The notes under the pieces are model-generated. The model saw only the letters and a program-made list of their open reading frames with translations. It was not told where the DNA came from and searched no databases. This document shows, in pieces, positions 8,809 to 17,140 of a stretch of 64,000 nucleotides of DNA (its first letter is position 1; each line of letters starts with the position of its first letter). Source of the DNA: Chryseobacterium indologenes (GTDB lineage Bacteria; Bacteroidota; Bacteroidia; Flavobacteriales; Weeksellaceae); assembly GCF_002025665.1 (NCBI RefSeq), contig NZ_CP018786.1:3038001-3102000 (forward strand), in the 5' to 3' direction. The translations under genes and the position numbers were made by a program.

Positions 8809-9542
8809 AAGAAGATATCCTCCACAATCTCACTTTGATCAATGATCGGATAAAAAAGGCCTGTGAGCAATCCGGAAGAAATAGTAATGAAGTCAGGTTA
8901 TTACTGGCGACGAAAACTGTTTCTGCAGAGCGCATTAAAATTGCTTTGGAAAATGGACAAACCTTAATTGCTGAAAATAAAGTCCAGGAACTGAAGGAAA
9001 AATATGAGGAGCTAAAGGATATTCCCCATGAAAATCATTTTATAGGCCATCTTCAGACCAATAAAATCAAAGATATTCTGAAGTATGGTGTTACCTGTAT
9101 TCAGTCTCTGGATCGTCTGGAACTTGCCGAGAAACTTCATCAAAAGCTTTTAGCTAAAAACAGTACGATGGATGTTTTAATTCAGGTGAATACGTCCAAT
9201 GAAGAGAGTAAATTTGGTGTTGATCCCAATAATACCATTAAACTTACCCGAAAGATTTCACGCTACTCTACTTTAAAAATAAAGGGACTGATGACCATTG
9301 GATTATTCAGTGCTGAAACCGAGAAAGTAAGAGCATGCTTTAAAATCCTGAAAAGACTTCAACAAGATATCATCACCGAAAATATTCCCAATGTAGAAAT
9401 GAAAGAACTTTCTATGGGAATGAGCGGAGATCTGGAAACTGCCATTGAAGAAGGTGCAACCATTGTACGAGTAGGCACTGCTGTTTTTGGAACAAGAATC
9501 TATCCGGACAGCTATTATTGGGATGAAGAAAAGCCTTTGTAG
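8805..9542 (+). CDS. YggS/PROSC-family pyridoxal-phosphate-binding protein
   Basis: 245 residues, an alanine-racemase-like TIM barrel without the second domain. The PLP Lys lies in LLLATKTVSAERI, and the downstream signatures NGQTLIAENKVQE, HFIGHLQTNK, STLKIKGLMTIG and LSMGMSGDLETAIEEGATIVRVGTAVFG are all family landmarks (the last binds the PLP phosphate). Known members keep PLP levels in balance and have no clear catalytic activity. It is translationally coupled to the AAA+ gene just upstream, an unusual neighbour for this family. Confidence 0.92.
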   Translation: MKEDILHNLTLINDRIKKACEQSGRNSNEVRLLLATKTVSAERIKIALENGQTLIAENKVQELKEKYEELKDIPHENHFIGHLQTNKIKDILKYGVTCIQSLDRLELAEKLHQKLLAKNSTMDVLIQVNTSNEESKFGVDPNNTIKLTRKISRYSTLKIKGLMTIGLFSAETEKVRACFKILKRLQQDIITENIPNVEMKELSMGMSGDLETAIEEGATIVRVGTAVFGTRIYPDSYYWDEEKPL

Positions 9543-9614
9543 AACAGGTTTTTTAAGTCTACAAATCCGGTATACTTTTTGCTATAAATATTTCATAACC
9601 AAACAAATACATTT

Positions 9615-9788
9615 ATGGATAAAAAATTACTATCGGTATGTCTATTCATGACATTATTATTCTTTTTTTCATGTGAAAAAGAAAACACACAGATGAAAAG
9701 TGGAATTTCCATTGAAACCATTTCAATTATAACCTGCGTTACTATGGGCGTAGCTATTTTGCTTGCTTATAGCTTTAAAAGAAGATAA
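9615..9788 (+). CDS. 57-residue lipoprotein with C-terminal membrane helix
   Basis: ATG 9615 to TAA 9788. The N-terminus MDKKLLSVCLFMTLLFFFSCEK is a lipoprotein signal with Cys near residue 20. After a short polar linker comes a second hydrophobic stretch (ISIITCVTMGVAILLAYSF) ending in KRR. It would be lipid-anchored at one end and membrane-spanning at the other, or a simple two-helix protein. It is followed by a terminator at 9813. No family was recognised. Confidence 0.55.
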   Translation: MDKKLLSVCLFMTLLFFFSCEKENTQMKSGISIETISIITCVTMGVAILLAYSFKRR

Positions 9789-9812
9789 CAAACTGGAATT
9801 TAAATACTAAGA

Positions 9813-9844
9813 CACCTCTCAATTTTTGGGAGGTGATTTTTGTT
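9813..9844 (+). terminator. rho-independent terminator after the 57-residue ORF
   Basis: cacctctc pairs with gggaggtg (8 bp with one G-U) around an a/t-rich loop, followed by atttttgttt. Confidence 0.7.
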
Positions 9845-9924
9845 TCAAAATAGTAATTAAATGATTGACATTTCATTAAAATATAATAAATTTCAAAAAA
9901 TTTCCTTTCGCTACTAATAAATCC

Positions 9925-10755
9925 ATGAAAAAAATATCCCTGGCAGTACTTTTACCTTTACTCATTTTGAATTGTACTCACAAAAAAGAAAGTGTTCAGA
10001 CAGGCAAAGAGAATCCCAATCTTAAAATGTCCATACCACTTGAATATCTTGCAGATTATCCTGCAATCAAAGATTCTTCTAAATTCATCACAAATCTTCG
10101 ACAAGCCTTTGATCTGAACATTCATGAAAGCCAGGTCCAGCAGGAAGGTGAAAAAATCACGGTATTCAAAAAAGTAAAAATTAATGGTTCAGATCAGGAT
10201 TATTATTTTATTGAATATGACTGGAAAGTTGGTTCTACAGCGGAATATCCCTGGAAAAATCAGTTAATATTAACACAGGATGGCAAACTGATGAAAACGC
10301 TTTCTGCCCATCGGTATGAATTGGTTTCCATTTTCCCAAAAGAGAACCCGTTCTTACTGGTTACATCTGTAACAGGGCAAGGAAATGGCGGGCATGAACT
10401 TTACAAAATAGCAGCAGATTCTTTAGTAAATATCTATGAGGGAGAGGTCAGAACATATGATGCCCATGAAGACAATAAAGTATATGAGCCTAATGAGTTA
10501 AAATTAAAAATAAAAGACTACAATAATGATGGCTTCAATGATATAGCTTTTACTGGAAACCTTCTTTTGATACAAGGACAGACTCCACAAGGAGATTGGT
10601 ATGATTTTGAAACTATTAATGGCAAGCAGGTTAGTTATTCTGTTAATAATCCTTTCAAAAAAGTTCCTGTAGAATATATTTTTCTTTATGATCAAAAAAC
10701 AGGGCATTTTAAGGAAAAAGAAAATTATGTTGAGAAATATAAGATATTTGAATAA
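9925..10755 (+). CDS. hypothetical lipoprotein with a calcium-type D-x-N-x-D-G loop
   Basis: 276 residues. Lipobox LLILNCTHKK places the lipidated Cys near residue 17. The mature part contains LKIKDYNNDGFNDIAFTGN, a D-x-N-x-D-G-x-x-D loop as in FG-GAP/VCBS and dockerin-like calcium sites, inside a beta-rich protein. Likely attached to a membrane and exposed to periplasm or surface. No catalytic motif is seen. The next small membrane-protein gene follows 39 bp downstream. Confidence 0.7.
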   Translation: MKKISLAVLLPLLILNCTHKKESVQTGKENPNLKMSIPLEYLADYPAIKDSSKFITNLRQAFDLNIHESQVQQEGEKITVFKKVKINGSDQDYYFIEYDWKVGSTAEYPWKNQLILTQDGKLMKTLSAHRYELVSIFPKENPFLLVTSVTGQGNGGHELYKIAADSLVNIYEGEVRTYDAHEDNKVYEPNELKLKIKDYNNDGFNDIAFTGNLLLIQGQTPQGDWYDFETINGKQVSYSVNNPFKKVPVEYIFLYDQKTGHFKEKENYVEKYKIFE

Positions 10756-10765
10756 TCGAAAAACC

Positions 10766-10773
10766 TATCTTTG
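10766..10773 (+). promoter_or_regulatory. possible -7 promoter box (TATCTTTG)
   Basis: Matches TAnnTTTG. A TTTG at 10747-10750 could be the -33 box, but the 15-bp spacer is short. Would drive the gene starting at 10795. Confidence 0.35.
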
Positions 10774-10794
10774 AATCAACTCATAACCACTTTC

Positions 10795-11052
10795 ATGAAA
10801 TACTTTTTTCTCATCCTCACCATTGTAATACAACTCTTATCAATCATATCATTACAATTATTAGACAGCTTCGAAACCATCATTGGAATTTTCATTGTCT
10901 GCCTTGCCATGGGGGCTTTGATTTATTTTTCAAAATCGGTAAAAGTTGTATCTCTAAAAAATCTTGGTTTTGGTCTTTTTTATGGATCATTAATTTCATT
11001 GGTGAGTGTAGTGGCTTTTATAACGTGGCTTTCTTATAATTTCCCGAAATAG
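10795..11052 (+). CDS. small three-helix membrane protein
   Basis: ATG 10795 gives MKYFFLILTIVIQLLSII; a TTG start at 10771 would add eight residues and is less likely. The 85-residue product has three hydrophobic segments separated by short polar loops (QLLDSFET; SKSVKVVSLKN) and little else. No family recognised. It ends just before a dispersed repeat and a terminator shared with gcvP. Confidence 0.6.
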   Translation: MKYFFLILTIVIQLLSIISLQLLDSFETIIGIFIVCLAMGALIYFSKSVKVVSLKNLGFGLFYGSLISLVSVVAFITWLSYNFPK

Positions 11053-11055
11053 GTC

Positions 11056-11086
11056 TTGAGATTGCTTCGCTTCGCTCGCCATGACC
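11056..11086. repeat. dispersed palindromic repeat, family A
   Basis: tgagattgcttcgcttcgctcgccatgacc is an inverted copy of the family best seen at 15371-15400 and 62090-62119. It lies directly downstream of the small membrane-protein stop codon. Confidence 0.7.
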
Positions 11087-11092
11087 GAAAAC

Positions 11093-11126
11093 AAAAATCC
11101 CTCTCATTGCTGAAAGGGATTTTTTA
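11093..11126. terminator. bidirectional terminator between the small membrane gene and gcvP
   Basis: aaaaatccct (11093-11102) pairs with agggattttt (11115-11124); A-run on the left and T-run on the right serve both convergent genes. Confidence 0.8.
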
Positions 11127-11143
11127 TAGTTAAAAAACTGAGA

Positions 11144-14002
11144 TTACATATAAGCTTCAATGGGCTCACAAGTACATACTAAGTTTCTGTCTCCATATGC
11201 TTCATCTACTCTTGATACAGAAGCAAAGAATTTGTGGTCTCTTACCCACTCTAATGGATAAGCTGCCTTTTCTCTGCTGTATGGTTTATCCCAAGAATCA
11301 GAGATTACCAATTGTTCTGTGTGAGGAGCATTTTTCAATACGTTGTTGGCAGCATCTGCTTCACCGTTTGCAATTTCATCGATTTCTTTTTTGATAGAGA
11401 TCAACGCTTCAGCAAAACGATCAATTTCAGACTTGCTTTCAGATTCTGTAGGCTCAATCATCAAAGTACCTGCAACCGGGAAAGAAACGGTAGGAGCATG
11501 GAAACCATAATCCATTAATCTCTTCGCCACATCAGCCACTTCAATTCCTAAAGATTTGAACTGACGGAAATCTACGATACATTCGTGAGCTACTCTTCCG
11601 TTTTCGTTTGAATATAAAATCGGGAAATGCTCTGCTAAAATTTCTTTCAGGTAGTTCGCATTCATGATTGCATGTCCCGTAGCCTTTTTAAGGCCTTCAG
11701 TTCCTAACATTTTAATATAAGAATAAGAAATGTTAAGGATCAATCCTGAACCGTACGGTGCAGCAGAAATACCTTCGATAGCTTCTTTAGCTCCGATTCT
11801 GATGTTCGCGTTAGAAGGAAGGAAAGGTACTAAGTGTTTAGCAACACAAATTGGACCTACTCCAGGACCTCCACCTCCGTGAGGAATTGCGAAAGTTTTG
11901 TGAAGGTTAAGGTGGCAAACGTCAGCCCCGATGTTTCCAGGACTTGTAAATCCTACCTGAGCGTTCATGTTGGCACCATCCATATATACTTGTCCTCCGT
12001 GCTCATGGATCAGGTTGGTAATTTCTTTAATGTTAGCATCAAAGAATCCGTAAGTAGAAGGATAAGTAATCATTACAGCAGATAAGTTTGCTGAATGAAG
12101 TTCTGTTTTAGCTTTAAGATCTTCGAAGTCGATTTCACCGTTTTCAAGGTTTTTCACAACAACGATTTTCATTCCTGCCATAGCAGCGGAAGCCGGGTTT
12201 GTTCCGTGTGCAGACTGAGGAATCAATACTACATTTCTGTGGTGGTCTCCTCTTGAAATATGATATTCTCTGATCACCATTAATCCTGCATATTCTCCTT
12301 GTGCTCCGGAGTTTGGCTGAAGAGAAGTTCCTGCAAAACCTGTAATTTCTGCTAAGTCTTTCTCCAGTTCACGGATCATTTCCTGATATCCTTCAGCCTG
12401 GTTTACAGGCACAAACGGATGCACTGCGCCCCAGTTTTCCCATGAAAGCGGTAACATTTGAGTCGCTGCGTTCAGCTTCATAGTACAAGATCCTAAAGAA
12501 ATCATTGAATGAGTCAATGATAAATCTTTTCTCTCAAGACGCTTGATGTAACGCATCAATTCTGTTTCCGTGTGGTATTTGTTGAATACTGATTCCGTAA
12601 GAATTTCGTCTTTTCTTAAGTTTTCTTCAGGAATGCTGTATCCTTCTTTTATTTCTAATTTGAAAGTCTGCTTGTCTTTAAACTGAGCGAAAGAAGCCAT
12701 TAGATAATTTAATTTCTCTAATGTTGTACTTTCGTTGATCGCAATACTTACTACTCCTTCTGTGAAATAGTTAAGGTTTAATCTATGATCAAGCATCAGT
12801 CTTACTAATCTTGCTTTCTCATCTTCAGCCATTGTCATTTTCACTGTATCGAAGATTGGCTCTTCTACTACCTGATATCCTAATGCCTTAAGACCGTTTT
12901 TCAACGCATTTGCTTTAAAGTGGATCTGATCAGCGATATAACCTAACCCTTTAGGACCGTGGTAAACAGCATACATACCGGCCATTACTGCCAAAAGAAC
13001 CTGAGCTGTACAGATGTTTGAAGTAGCTTTCTCTCTTTTGATGTGCTGCTCTCTTGTCTGTAATGCCATTCTTAAAGCACGTCTTCCGTACATATCCTGA
13101 GAAACCCCGATGATTCTTCCAGGAATATCTCTTTTATAATCTTCTCTACAAGCAAAAAAAGCTGCGTGAGGCCCTCCGTACCCTAATGGAATACCGAATC
13201 TCTGTGTAGTTCCTACCGCACAGTCAGCACCCATTTCTGCAGGAGACTTTAACTTAACCAAAGCCATCGGATCACAAGCAACCGCTACCTGAAGATCAAG
13301 TTTTTTATATTCTACAATATCTTCTGTATAATCTAAAACGATTCCGTTTTTACCAGGATACTGTAATAAAATACCATAATAAGAAGCATCAAACTGGTGT
13401 GTTTTATGATCTCCAACTACGATTTCGATTTCTAATCCTTCAGCTTTTGTTTTTAATACAGAAACTGTTTGAGGAAGCACAAGGTCAGAAATGAAGAACT
13501 TATTAGCTCCTGCTTTTTTCTGGTCTTTAGATCTGTTGTTGAAGAACATATGCATTGCTTCAGCAGCAGCAGTAGATTCATCCAATAAAGATGCGTTGGC
13601 TAATGCAAAACCAGTAAGATCACATACTACAGTCTGGAAATTAAGAAGAGCTTCAAGTCTTCCCTGTGCAATTTCTGCCTGATATGGAGTATATGCCGTA
13701 TACCAGCTAGGGTTTTCAAAAATATTTCTCTGGATTGCTGAAGGTAAAAGTGTATTGTGGTATCCAAATCCGATATAACTTGTATAATCAGTATTTTTAG
13801 ATGCCAATTCTTTTGAGTGGTTCAACATTTCGTATTCAGAAAGTGGTTCCGAGATCTCAAGATCTTTCTCTAAACGGATAGAAGAAGGGATGGTTTGAGA
13901 AATTAACTCTTCAATACTAGAAACGCCAAGTTTTTCCAACATCGCCTGTTTATCGGCTTCATTAAGGGAAATGTGACGGCTCACAAACTGTTCTGTATTC
14001 AT
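11144..14002 (-). CDS. gcvP: glycine dehydrogenase (decarboxylating), P protein of the glycine cleavage system
   Basis: 952 residues, the full-length single-chain (not split GcvPA/PB) form. It decarboxylates glycine with PLP and passes the aminomethyl group to the lipoyl H protein. The PLP lysine sits in HLNLHKTFAIPHGGGGPGVGP. Also visible are SLGSCTMKLNAATQMLP, LQPNSGAQGEYAGL and QSAHGTNPASAAMAGM. The ATG at 14002 gives MNTEQFVSRHISLNEADK. It is not clustered with gcvT or gcvH here. No tandem glycine-riboswitch structure was recognised in the 487-bp leader region. Confidence 0.97.
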   Translation of the reverse strand: MNTEQFVSRHISLNEADKQAMLEKLGVSSIEELISQTIPSSIRLEKDLEISEPLSEYEMLNHSKELASKNTDYTSYIGFGYHNTLLPSAIQRNIFENPSWYTAYTPYQAEIAQGRLEALLNFQTVVCDLTGFALANASLLDESTAAAEAMHMFFNNRSKDQKKAGANKFFISDLVLPQTVSVLKTKAEGLEIEIVVGDHKTHQFDASYYGILLQYPGKNGIVLDYTEDIVEYKKLDLQVAVACDPMALVKLKSPAEMGADCAVGTTQRFGIPLGYGGPHAAFFACREDYKRDIPGRIIGVSQDMYGRRALRMALQTREQHIKREKATSNICTAQVLLAVMAGMYAVYHGPKGLGYIADQIHFKANALKNGLKALGYQVVEEPIFDTVKMTMAEDEKARLVRLMLDHRLNLNYFTEGVVSIAINESTTLEKLNYLMASFAQFKDKQTFKLEIKEGYSIPEENLRKDEILTESVFNKYHTETELMRYIKRLERKDLSLTHSMISLGSCTMKLNAATQMLPLSWENWGAVHPFVPVNQAEGYQEMIRELEKDLAEITGFAGTSLQPNSGAQGEYAGLMVIREYHISRGDHHRNVVLIPQSAHGTNPASAAMAGMKIVVVKNLENGEIDFEDLKAKTELHSANLSAVMITYPSTYGFFDANIKEITNLIHEHGGQVYMDGANMNAQVGFTSPGNIGADVCHLNLHKTFAIPHGGGGPGVGPICVAKHLVPFLPSNANIRIGAKEAIEGISAAPYGSGLILNISYSYIKMLGTEGLKKATGHAIMNANYLKEILAEHFPILYSNENGRVAHECIVDFRQFKSLGIEVADVAKRLMDYGFHAPTVSFPVAGTLMIEPTESESKSEIDRFAEALISIKKEIDEIANGEADAANNVLKNAPHTEQLVISDSWDKPYSREKAAYPLEWVRDHKFFASVSRVDEAYGDRNLVCTCEPIEAYM

Positions 14003-14489
14003 TTTTATTTATTAGATTTTGTTTGTAAAAAGATGGGTAAAATTACAATTTTTTGGACGATTGTACAAGAGGGTATCCAAGGCGATAATTCACAAAAATA
14101 TTTGTGACTTTTCTCACAATTTGTTTTTCATAAACATCATACAGAGTTCAGATGAGTTTCAATAACAATATTCATTATTCTATACATAATACATAAAAAA
14201 ACATTAATTCTCATATAATTAAACACGTTCAACTTTATTAAAGTAAAATAAATTATTCAACTGCATCTACTCTAATTGATTAAACTTATCTTGTAAAAAG
14301 GCTGTAAATTTTAATTTTATTCAAAAACCAATCTTTAGCTTCATTTATGGTGAATATAAGAAGTGATGAGAGCGTCAATCCAGCCTTTTTATTTCTTTAT
14401 ATAAAAGACTTTTTCCGTTATACATCAGGTTTTAAGAATTTTATGAAATTTTATTAATTATATTTATTCTAAATTAATATATTTGCAGC
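14003..14489. other. 487-bp non-coding region between gcvP and a divergent mini-gene
   Basis: AT-rich. Contains a small hairpin (cacaaa-aata-tttgtg near 14092) and complementary segments aaaaaggctg (about 14295) and ccagccttttt (about 14380) that could pair across some 80 nt and end in a T-rich tail, suggesting a possible small RNA. A 36-codon ORF at 14347 lies inside and is not supported. Confidence 0.4.
14478..14485 (+). promoter_or_regulatory. -7 promoter box (TATATTTG) abutting a start codon
   Basis: Perfect TAnnTTTG only 4 bp before the ATG at 14490. If used, the transcript would start at or almost at the start codon (leaderless). Confidence 0.45.
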
Positions 14490-14639
14490 ATGAATATGAT
14501 TGTCCCATTTAAAGTTCCGCCATTGGCTCCTTACTCATTCAATAAAGAAGAGATGTTCTGTGAAAAGAAATCTTGTTGTAAAAAATTCAAAAAAGGAAAA
14601 AGATGTAAAAAATGCCCGGGAAGAAAGAAAATGGCATAA
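14490..14639 (+). CDS. 49-residue Cys/Lys-rich mini-protein
   Basis: ATG 14490 to TAA 14639. The N-terminal half is proline-rich (MNMIVPFKVPPLAPYSFNKE), and the C-terminal half holds five Cys among many Lys/Arg (FCEKKSCCKKFKKG, then CKKCPGRKK). Clustered Cys pairs suggest metal binding and the high charge suggests nucleic-acid contact; both are inferences. It converges with the J-domain gene (stops one base apart). Confidence 0.55.
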   Translation: MNMIVPFKVPPLAPYSFNKEEMFCEKKSCCKKFKKGKRCKKCPGRKKMA

Positions 14640-14640
14640 A

Positions 14641-15288
14641 CTAGCTGAAATTTTTGATCAGCATATAAATAGCAATCGCTAGAATAATAATTCCCCAGAC
14701 CAACATCATAATTTTAGGCTGACCAGATTTGTTAATTCTTGTTCTGGGCTGTGGCTTAAACATTTCTTCCACCGAGTTTTTGAACTTTTCAGAATCGTTC
14801 TCAAAAACTTCTGTAATGGTAATTCCCTGAACAACCGTTTTGTGCAAAAGAGAATTCGTTGCATGAAGCAAAATCTGGAATTTCCCGTCTTTAAATTCTG
14901 TGATCTTGAAGACCCTCTCTCCATACGGCTTTTCCAATCCGAAAGGCAATACCTTTACTACATCAGCATTGCTCGTCTGCCAGTTGATGATAATCTCCTC
15001 TCCTTTTTTCGCATGAACTTTATTCGCTGTAAAAGTTTTGATAGCTGGCGGAATATTATATCTGAAACTTCTCTGATGATTTTCCAGATTCTGATCATAA
15101 GTACGTCTAAGCGCACGATCACTCAAAGTCTCATAGGCTTCCTGGATCTCACGGAAACGGTCAGCAAAAAAATCGTCATTATCATTTTTATCAGGATGAT
15201 ATTTTAAAGACAGTTTTCGATAGGCTTTTTTGACGTCTTCTTCCGAAGCATCCTGTGATATACCGAGAAAATAGTAGTAATCTTTCAT
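14641..15288 (-). CDS. J-domain protein with C-terminal membrane anchor
   Basis: ATG 15288 starts MKDYYYFLGISQDASEEDVKKA; the TTG at 15300 is less likely. The 215-residue product has a complete J domain (residues 1-67) with the HPD tripeptide (KYHPDKND) that stimulates DnaK ATPase. A beta-rich middle follows (NKVHAKKGEEIIINWQTSNAD, resembling an immunoglobulin-like fold), then one C-terminal helix (KIMMLVWGIIILAIAIYMLI). There is no Gly/Phe or zinc-finger region, so it is a class C J protein, probably bringing DnaK to the membrane. Confidence 0.88.
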   Translation of the reverse strand: MKDYYYFLGISQDASEEDVKKAYRKLSLKYHPDKNDNDDFFADRFREIQEAYETLSDRALRRTYDQNLENHQRSFRYNIPPAIKTFTANKVHAKKGEEIIINWQTSNADVVKVLPFGLEKPYGERVFKITEFKDGKFQILLHATNSLLHKTVVQGITITEVFENDSEKFKNSVEEMFKPQPRTRINKSGQPKIMMLVWGIIILAIAIYMLIKNFS

Positions 15289-15297
15289 TGAGCAATA

Positions 15298-15305
15298 CAA
15301 AAATA
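15298..15305 (-). promoter_or_regulatory. -7 promoter box (TATTTTTG) close to the J-domain start codon
   Basis: On the minus strand TATTTTTG fits TAnnTTTG and ends 9 bp before the ATG at 15288, giving a very short leader. Confidence 0.35.
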
Positions 15306-15370
15306 AGGATTTATTTTTCTTTGTGTTTGATGTTTACAGTAATTTTTTGTTGAAAATATGGATCAAAAAG

Positions 15371-15618
15371 TCATTGCGAACCGAAGGTGAAGCAATCTCA
15401 ATATAGCTTATAATCCGTTGGTTGGAAAACGCAAAGACGCTAAGTCTTTTTACAACAAACTGTATATTTTTAAGGCGCAAGGATTTTATCTCCGATAAAA
15501 TTGCACTTCTCAACAAATGCTGCGAATTAAATGAGTTCAACAATTCTTTTGTCATTTCGAGCATAGCAAGGAATCTCAACTTTAATTTCTGCCCGCAGAT
15601 TTCACAGATTACGCAGAT
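15371..15618. repeat. composite of dispersed repeats A-B-A'-D
   Basis: Family A at 15371-15400 (tcattgcgaaccgaaggtg then aagcaatctca). Family B at 15427-15502 (acgcaaagacgctaag, later taaggcgcaagg, ending in the hairpin attttatc-tcc-gataaaat). A degenerate A copy at 15552-15580 and a family D copy at 15591-15618. The same units recur at 30.95-31.09 kb and 62.0-62.2 kb. Together they fill most of the 374-bp gap 15289-15662, which has no gene. Confidence 0.75.
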
Positions 15619-15662
15619 AATTGGAGTATAATTTCAATAAAATCATATTCCAAAAACATTAT

Positions 15663-16307
15663 TTATTTCTGTGAAACCCATTTCTTAGTGGGAACAATCC
15701 AATCATTGAGCGTTTTAAAAAGAAAACCGTGATGTAAACCTGTATTAAGTTCAATTTCCTTAAAATCTTTAATATCAGATCTGATAAATCTTTGTTCCTG
15801 TGATAACAGTACATGCCCGTCATCCGATTTCTCCGTAATGGAAAGAATTCTTCCATATAACCTGAAGTTTTTGTCTTTTTCCAAAGAATCATCTTTGAAG
15901 GTAGCTCCAATGAAGACAAATTTCAATTGTGGATTTTTCTCGTAAAAAGAGACATACTGTGCAATATATCCTCCCTGAGAAGTTCCTACAACCGCAATCT
16001 TTCCGGCCGGAATTCCTTTTTTCATCAGGCTATCAATCTGCTTCTTTACCTTCTCAGCATAAACCGATGGATCTGTACCTGATTTTCTTTTCTCAGAAAT
16101 AACAATTGTATTTTGATCCCTTAGTTTGTTGAGTATTGTTTCATATTCTGCAACACCATATTTGGGATGTTTTTCCTCAAAAGAATGATCTTCCAGAAAT
16201 TTATTATGTAAAAAGAAAATGTATTGTTTTTGTTGTGACTTTTGGCCAAACAATATAATCGAAAAAAACGAAAGTATGACAATAAAAACATTTCTAAACC
16301 TCATCAT
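15663..16307 (-). CDS. secreted alpha/beta-hydrolase-fold protein
   Basis: 214 residues. An N-terminal signal (MMRFRNVFIVILSFFSIILFGQKSQ) directs export. The nucleophile elbow is VGTSQGGYIAQYV, a G-x-S-x-G with Ser. TGLHHGF near the C-terminus probably supplies the catalytic His; the acid may lie around SDDGH. Many such proteins are esterases of unknown substrate. It stands alone between repeats and the sigma-factor operon. Confidence 0.75.
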   Translation of the reverse strand: MMRFRNVFIVILSFFSIILFGQKSQQKQYIFFLHNKFLEDHSFEEKHPKYGVAEYETILNKLRDQNTIVISEKRKSGTDPSVYAEKVKKQIDSLMKKGIPAGKIAVVGTSQGGYIAQYVSFYEKNPQLKFVFIGATFKDDSLEKDKNFRLYGRILSITEKSDDGHVLLSQEQRFIRSDIKDFKEIELNTGLHHGFLFKTLNDWIVPTKKWVSQK

Positions 16308-16371
16308 AACCTGATTTTTTATAATTGCAAAGACACAAATGTAGTATTAAAAACTTTCCCAGGAGTTGTTT

Positions 16372-16420
16372 AAACAAAAAAATTCCGGCGCGGGAAGCTT
16401 TGCTTCCCGCGCCGGAATTA
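16372..16420 (-). terminator. long GC-rich terminator of the ECF sigma operon
   Basis: aattccggcgcgggaagc (16381-16398) pairs perfectly with gcttcccgcgccggaatt (16402-16419): 18-bp stem, 3-nt loop. Read on the minus strand it is followed by a T-run. Its GC content is far above its surroundings. Confidence 0.9.
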
Positions 16421-16447
16421 AACAATTTCAATTTAGTTCTTAGGATA

Positions 16448-16705
16448 TTATGCTTCGCAGGTATTATCCTTTTTGCAGCATCTTGAATGGAATTCTTTTT
16501 TGAATTTTCCTTTCAGTTCCTGATAGTCTTCCTCATTCATTTCTCTGATCTTATCTGCCAGTCCGAAAGGGGATTTTTCTTTAATTCCGTACTCATCAAA
16601 AATACCTTTGATAAATCTTTTTCTTTGTATTGCTTTTTTAGCAATTAAGGCTACACCTACAACGGCTAATGCTCCAAGAGCTCCTTTTAATGCTGAATTT
16701 TTCAT
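16448..16705 (-). CDS. small membrane protein of the sigma-factor operon, Cys-rich tail
   Basis: 85 residues. One N-terminal hydrophobic segment (ALKGALGALAVVGVALIA) is followed by a basic stretch, a helical region (KIREMNEEDYQELKGKFKKEF) and the tail SRCCKKDNTCEA with three Cys. Third gene after the sigma factor and the 110-residue gene on the same strand. Function unknown; the Cys tail could bind metal or sense redox state (inference). Confidence 0.65.
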   Translation of the reverse strand: MKNSALKGALGALAVVGVALIAKKAIQRKRFIKGIFDEYGIKEKSPFGLADKIREMNEEDYQELKGKFKKEFHSRCCKKDNTCEA

Positions 16706-16796
16706 TTTTTCAAAATTTTAAATTTTACTACTTCTTGTTTTTTATAGAGACGAATGAATTCTGATTTTACTTTACTACTTCTTTAAAAATTTCAAA

Positions 16797-17129
16797 TTAT
16801 TCGTTGTTTCTGTTGAAGAATCCTCCCGAGCATTTATTTCTCCAAACCTCTTTGAATTTCTCTCTTTCCTCCGGGGATAAACCTTCCATTTTCTCCCTCA
16901 TTTTTCTTTCCTTGAAATCTCTCATTCCCTTACCGAAATGGAAACCGCCAAAAAGAATTTTGCTTAGGATCAGTATTCCCATGGCCTGCCAGAAAGTAAT
17001 GGTTTTAGCGCCTAAAATCTCCGGAAGAAGGCAGTTCCAAAGCATCATGACAATCCATGTAACGGCAACTAAAATTAATGGCGGGCATAGCAATAAAAAA
17101 AACCAACCCTTTTTGTGTTTATGATTCAT
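16797..17129 (-). CDS. two-helix membrane protein, candidate sigma-factor partner
   Basis: 110 residues. A basic start (MNHKHKKG) precedes two hydrophobic segments (WFFLLLCPPLILVAVTWIVMM and FWQAMGILILSKILFGGF), then a charged helix (MRDFKERKMREKMEGLSPEEREKFKEVW). It begins 12 bp after the sigma-factor stop. Such proteins next to ECF sigma genes often act as membrane-bound regulators of the sigma factor, but no known anti-sigma domain is visible, so this role is inferred from position. Confidence 0.65.
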   Translation of the reverse strand: MNHKHKKGWFFLLLCPPLILVAVTWIVMMLWNCLLPEILGAKTITFWQAMGILILSKILFGGFHFGKGMRDFKERKMREKMEGLSPEEREKFKEVWRNKCSGGFFNRNNE

Positions 17130-17140
17130 AATTTCTTTTT

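Noticed and set aside
14347..14457. 36-codon ORF upstream of the Cys-rich mini-gene
   Set aside because: No promoter at the right place, ordinary composition, and no structural feature; better read as non-coding leader or intergenic.
14003..14489. Glycine riboswitch upstream of gcvP
   Set aside because: No tandem aptamer structure with conserved core was seen in the leader; only short hairpins.
14500..14682. Open frame overlapping the 49-residue ORF in another frame
   Set aside because: The Cys-rich frame has the better start context (TATATTTG box); this one runs antisense into the J-domain gene.
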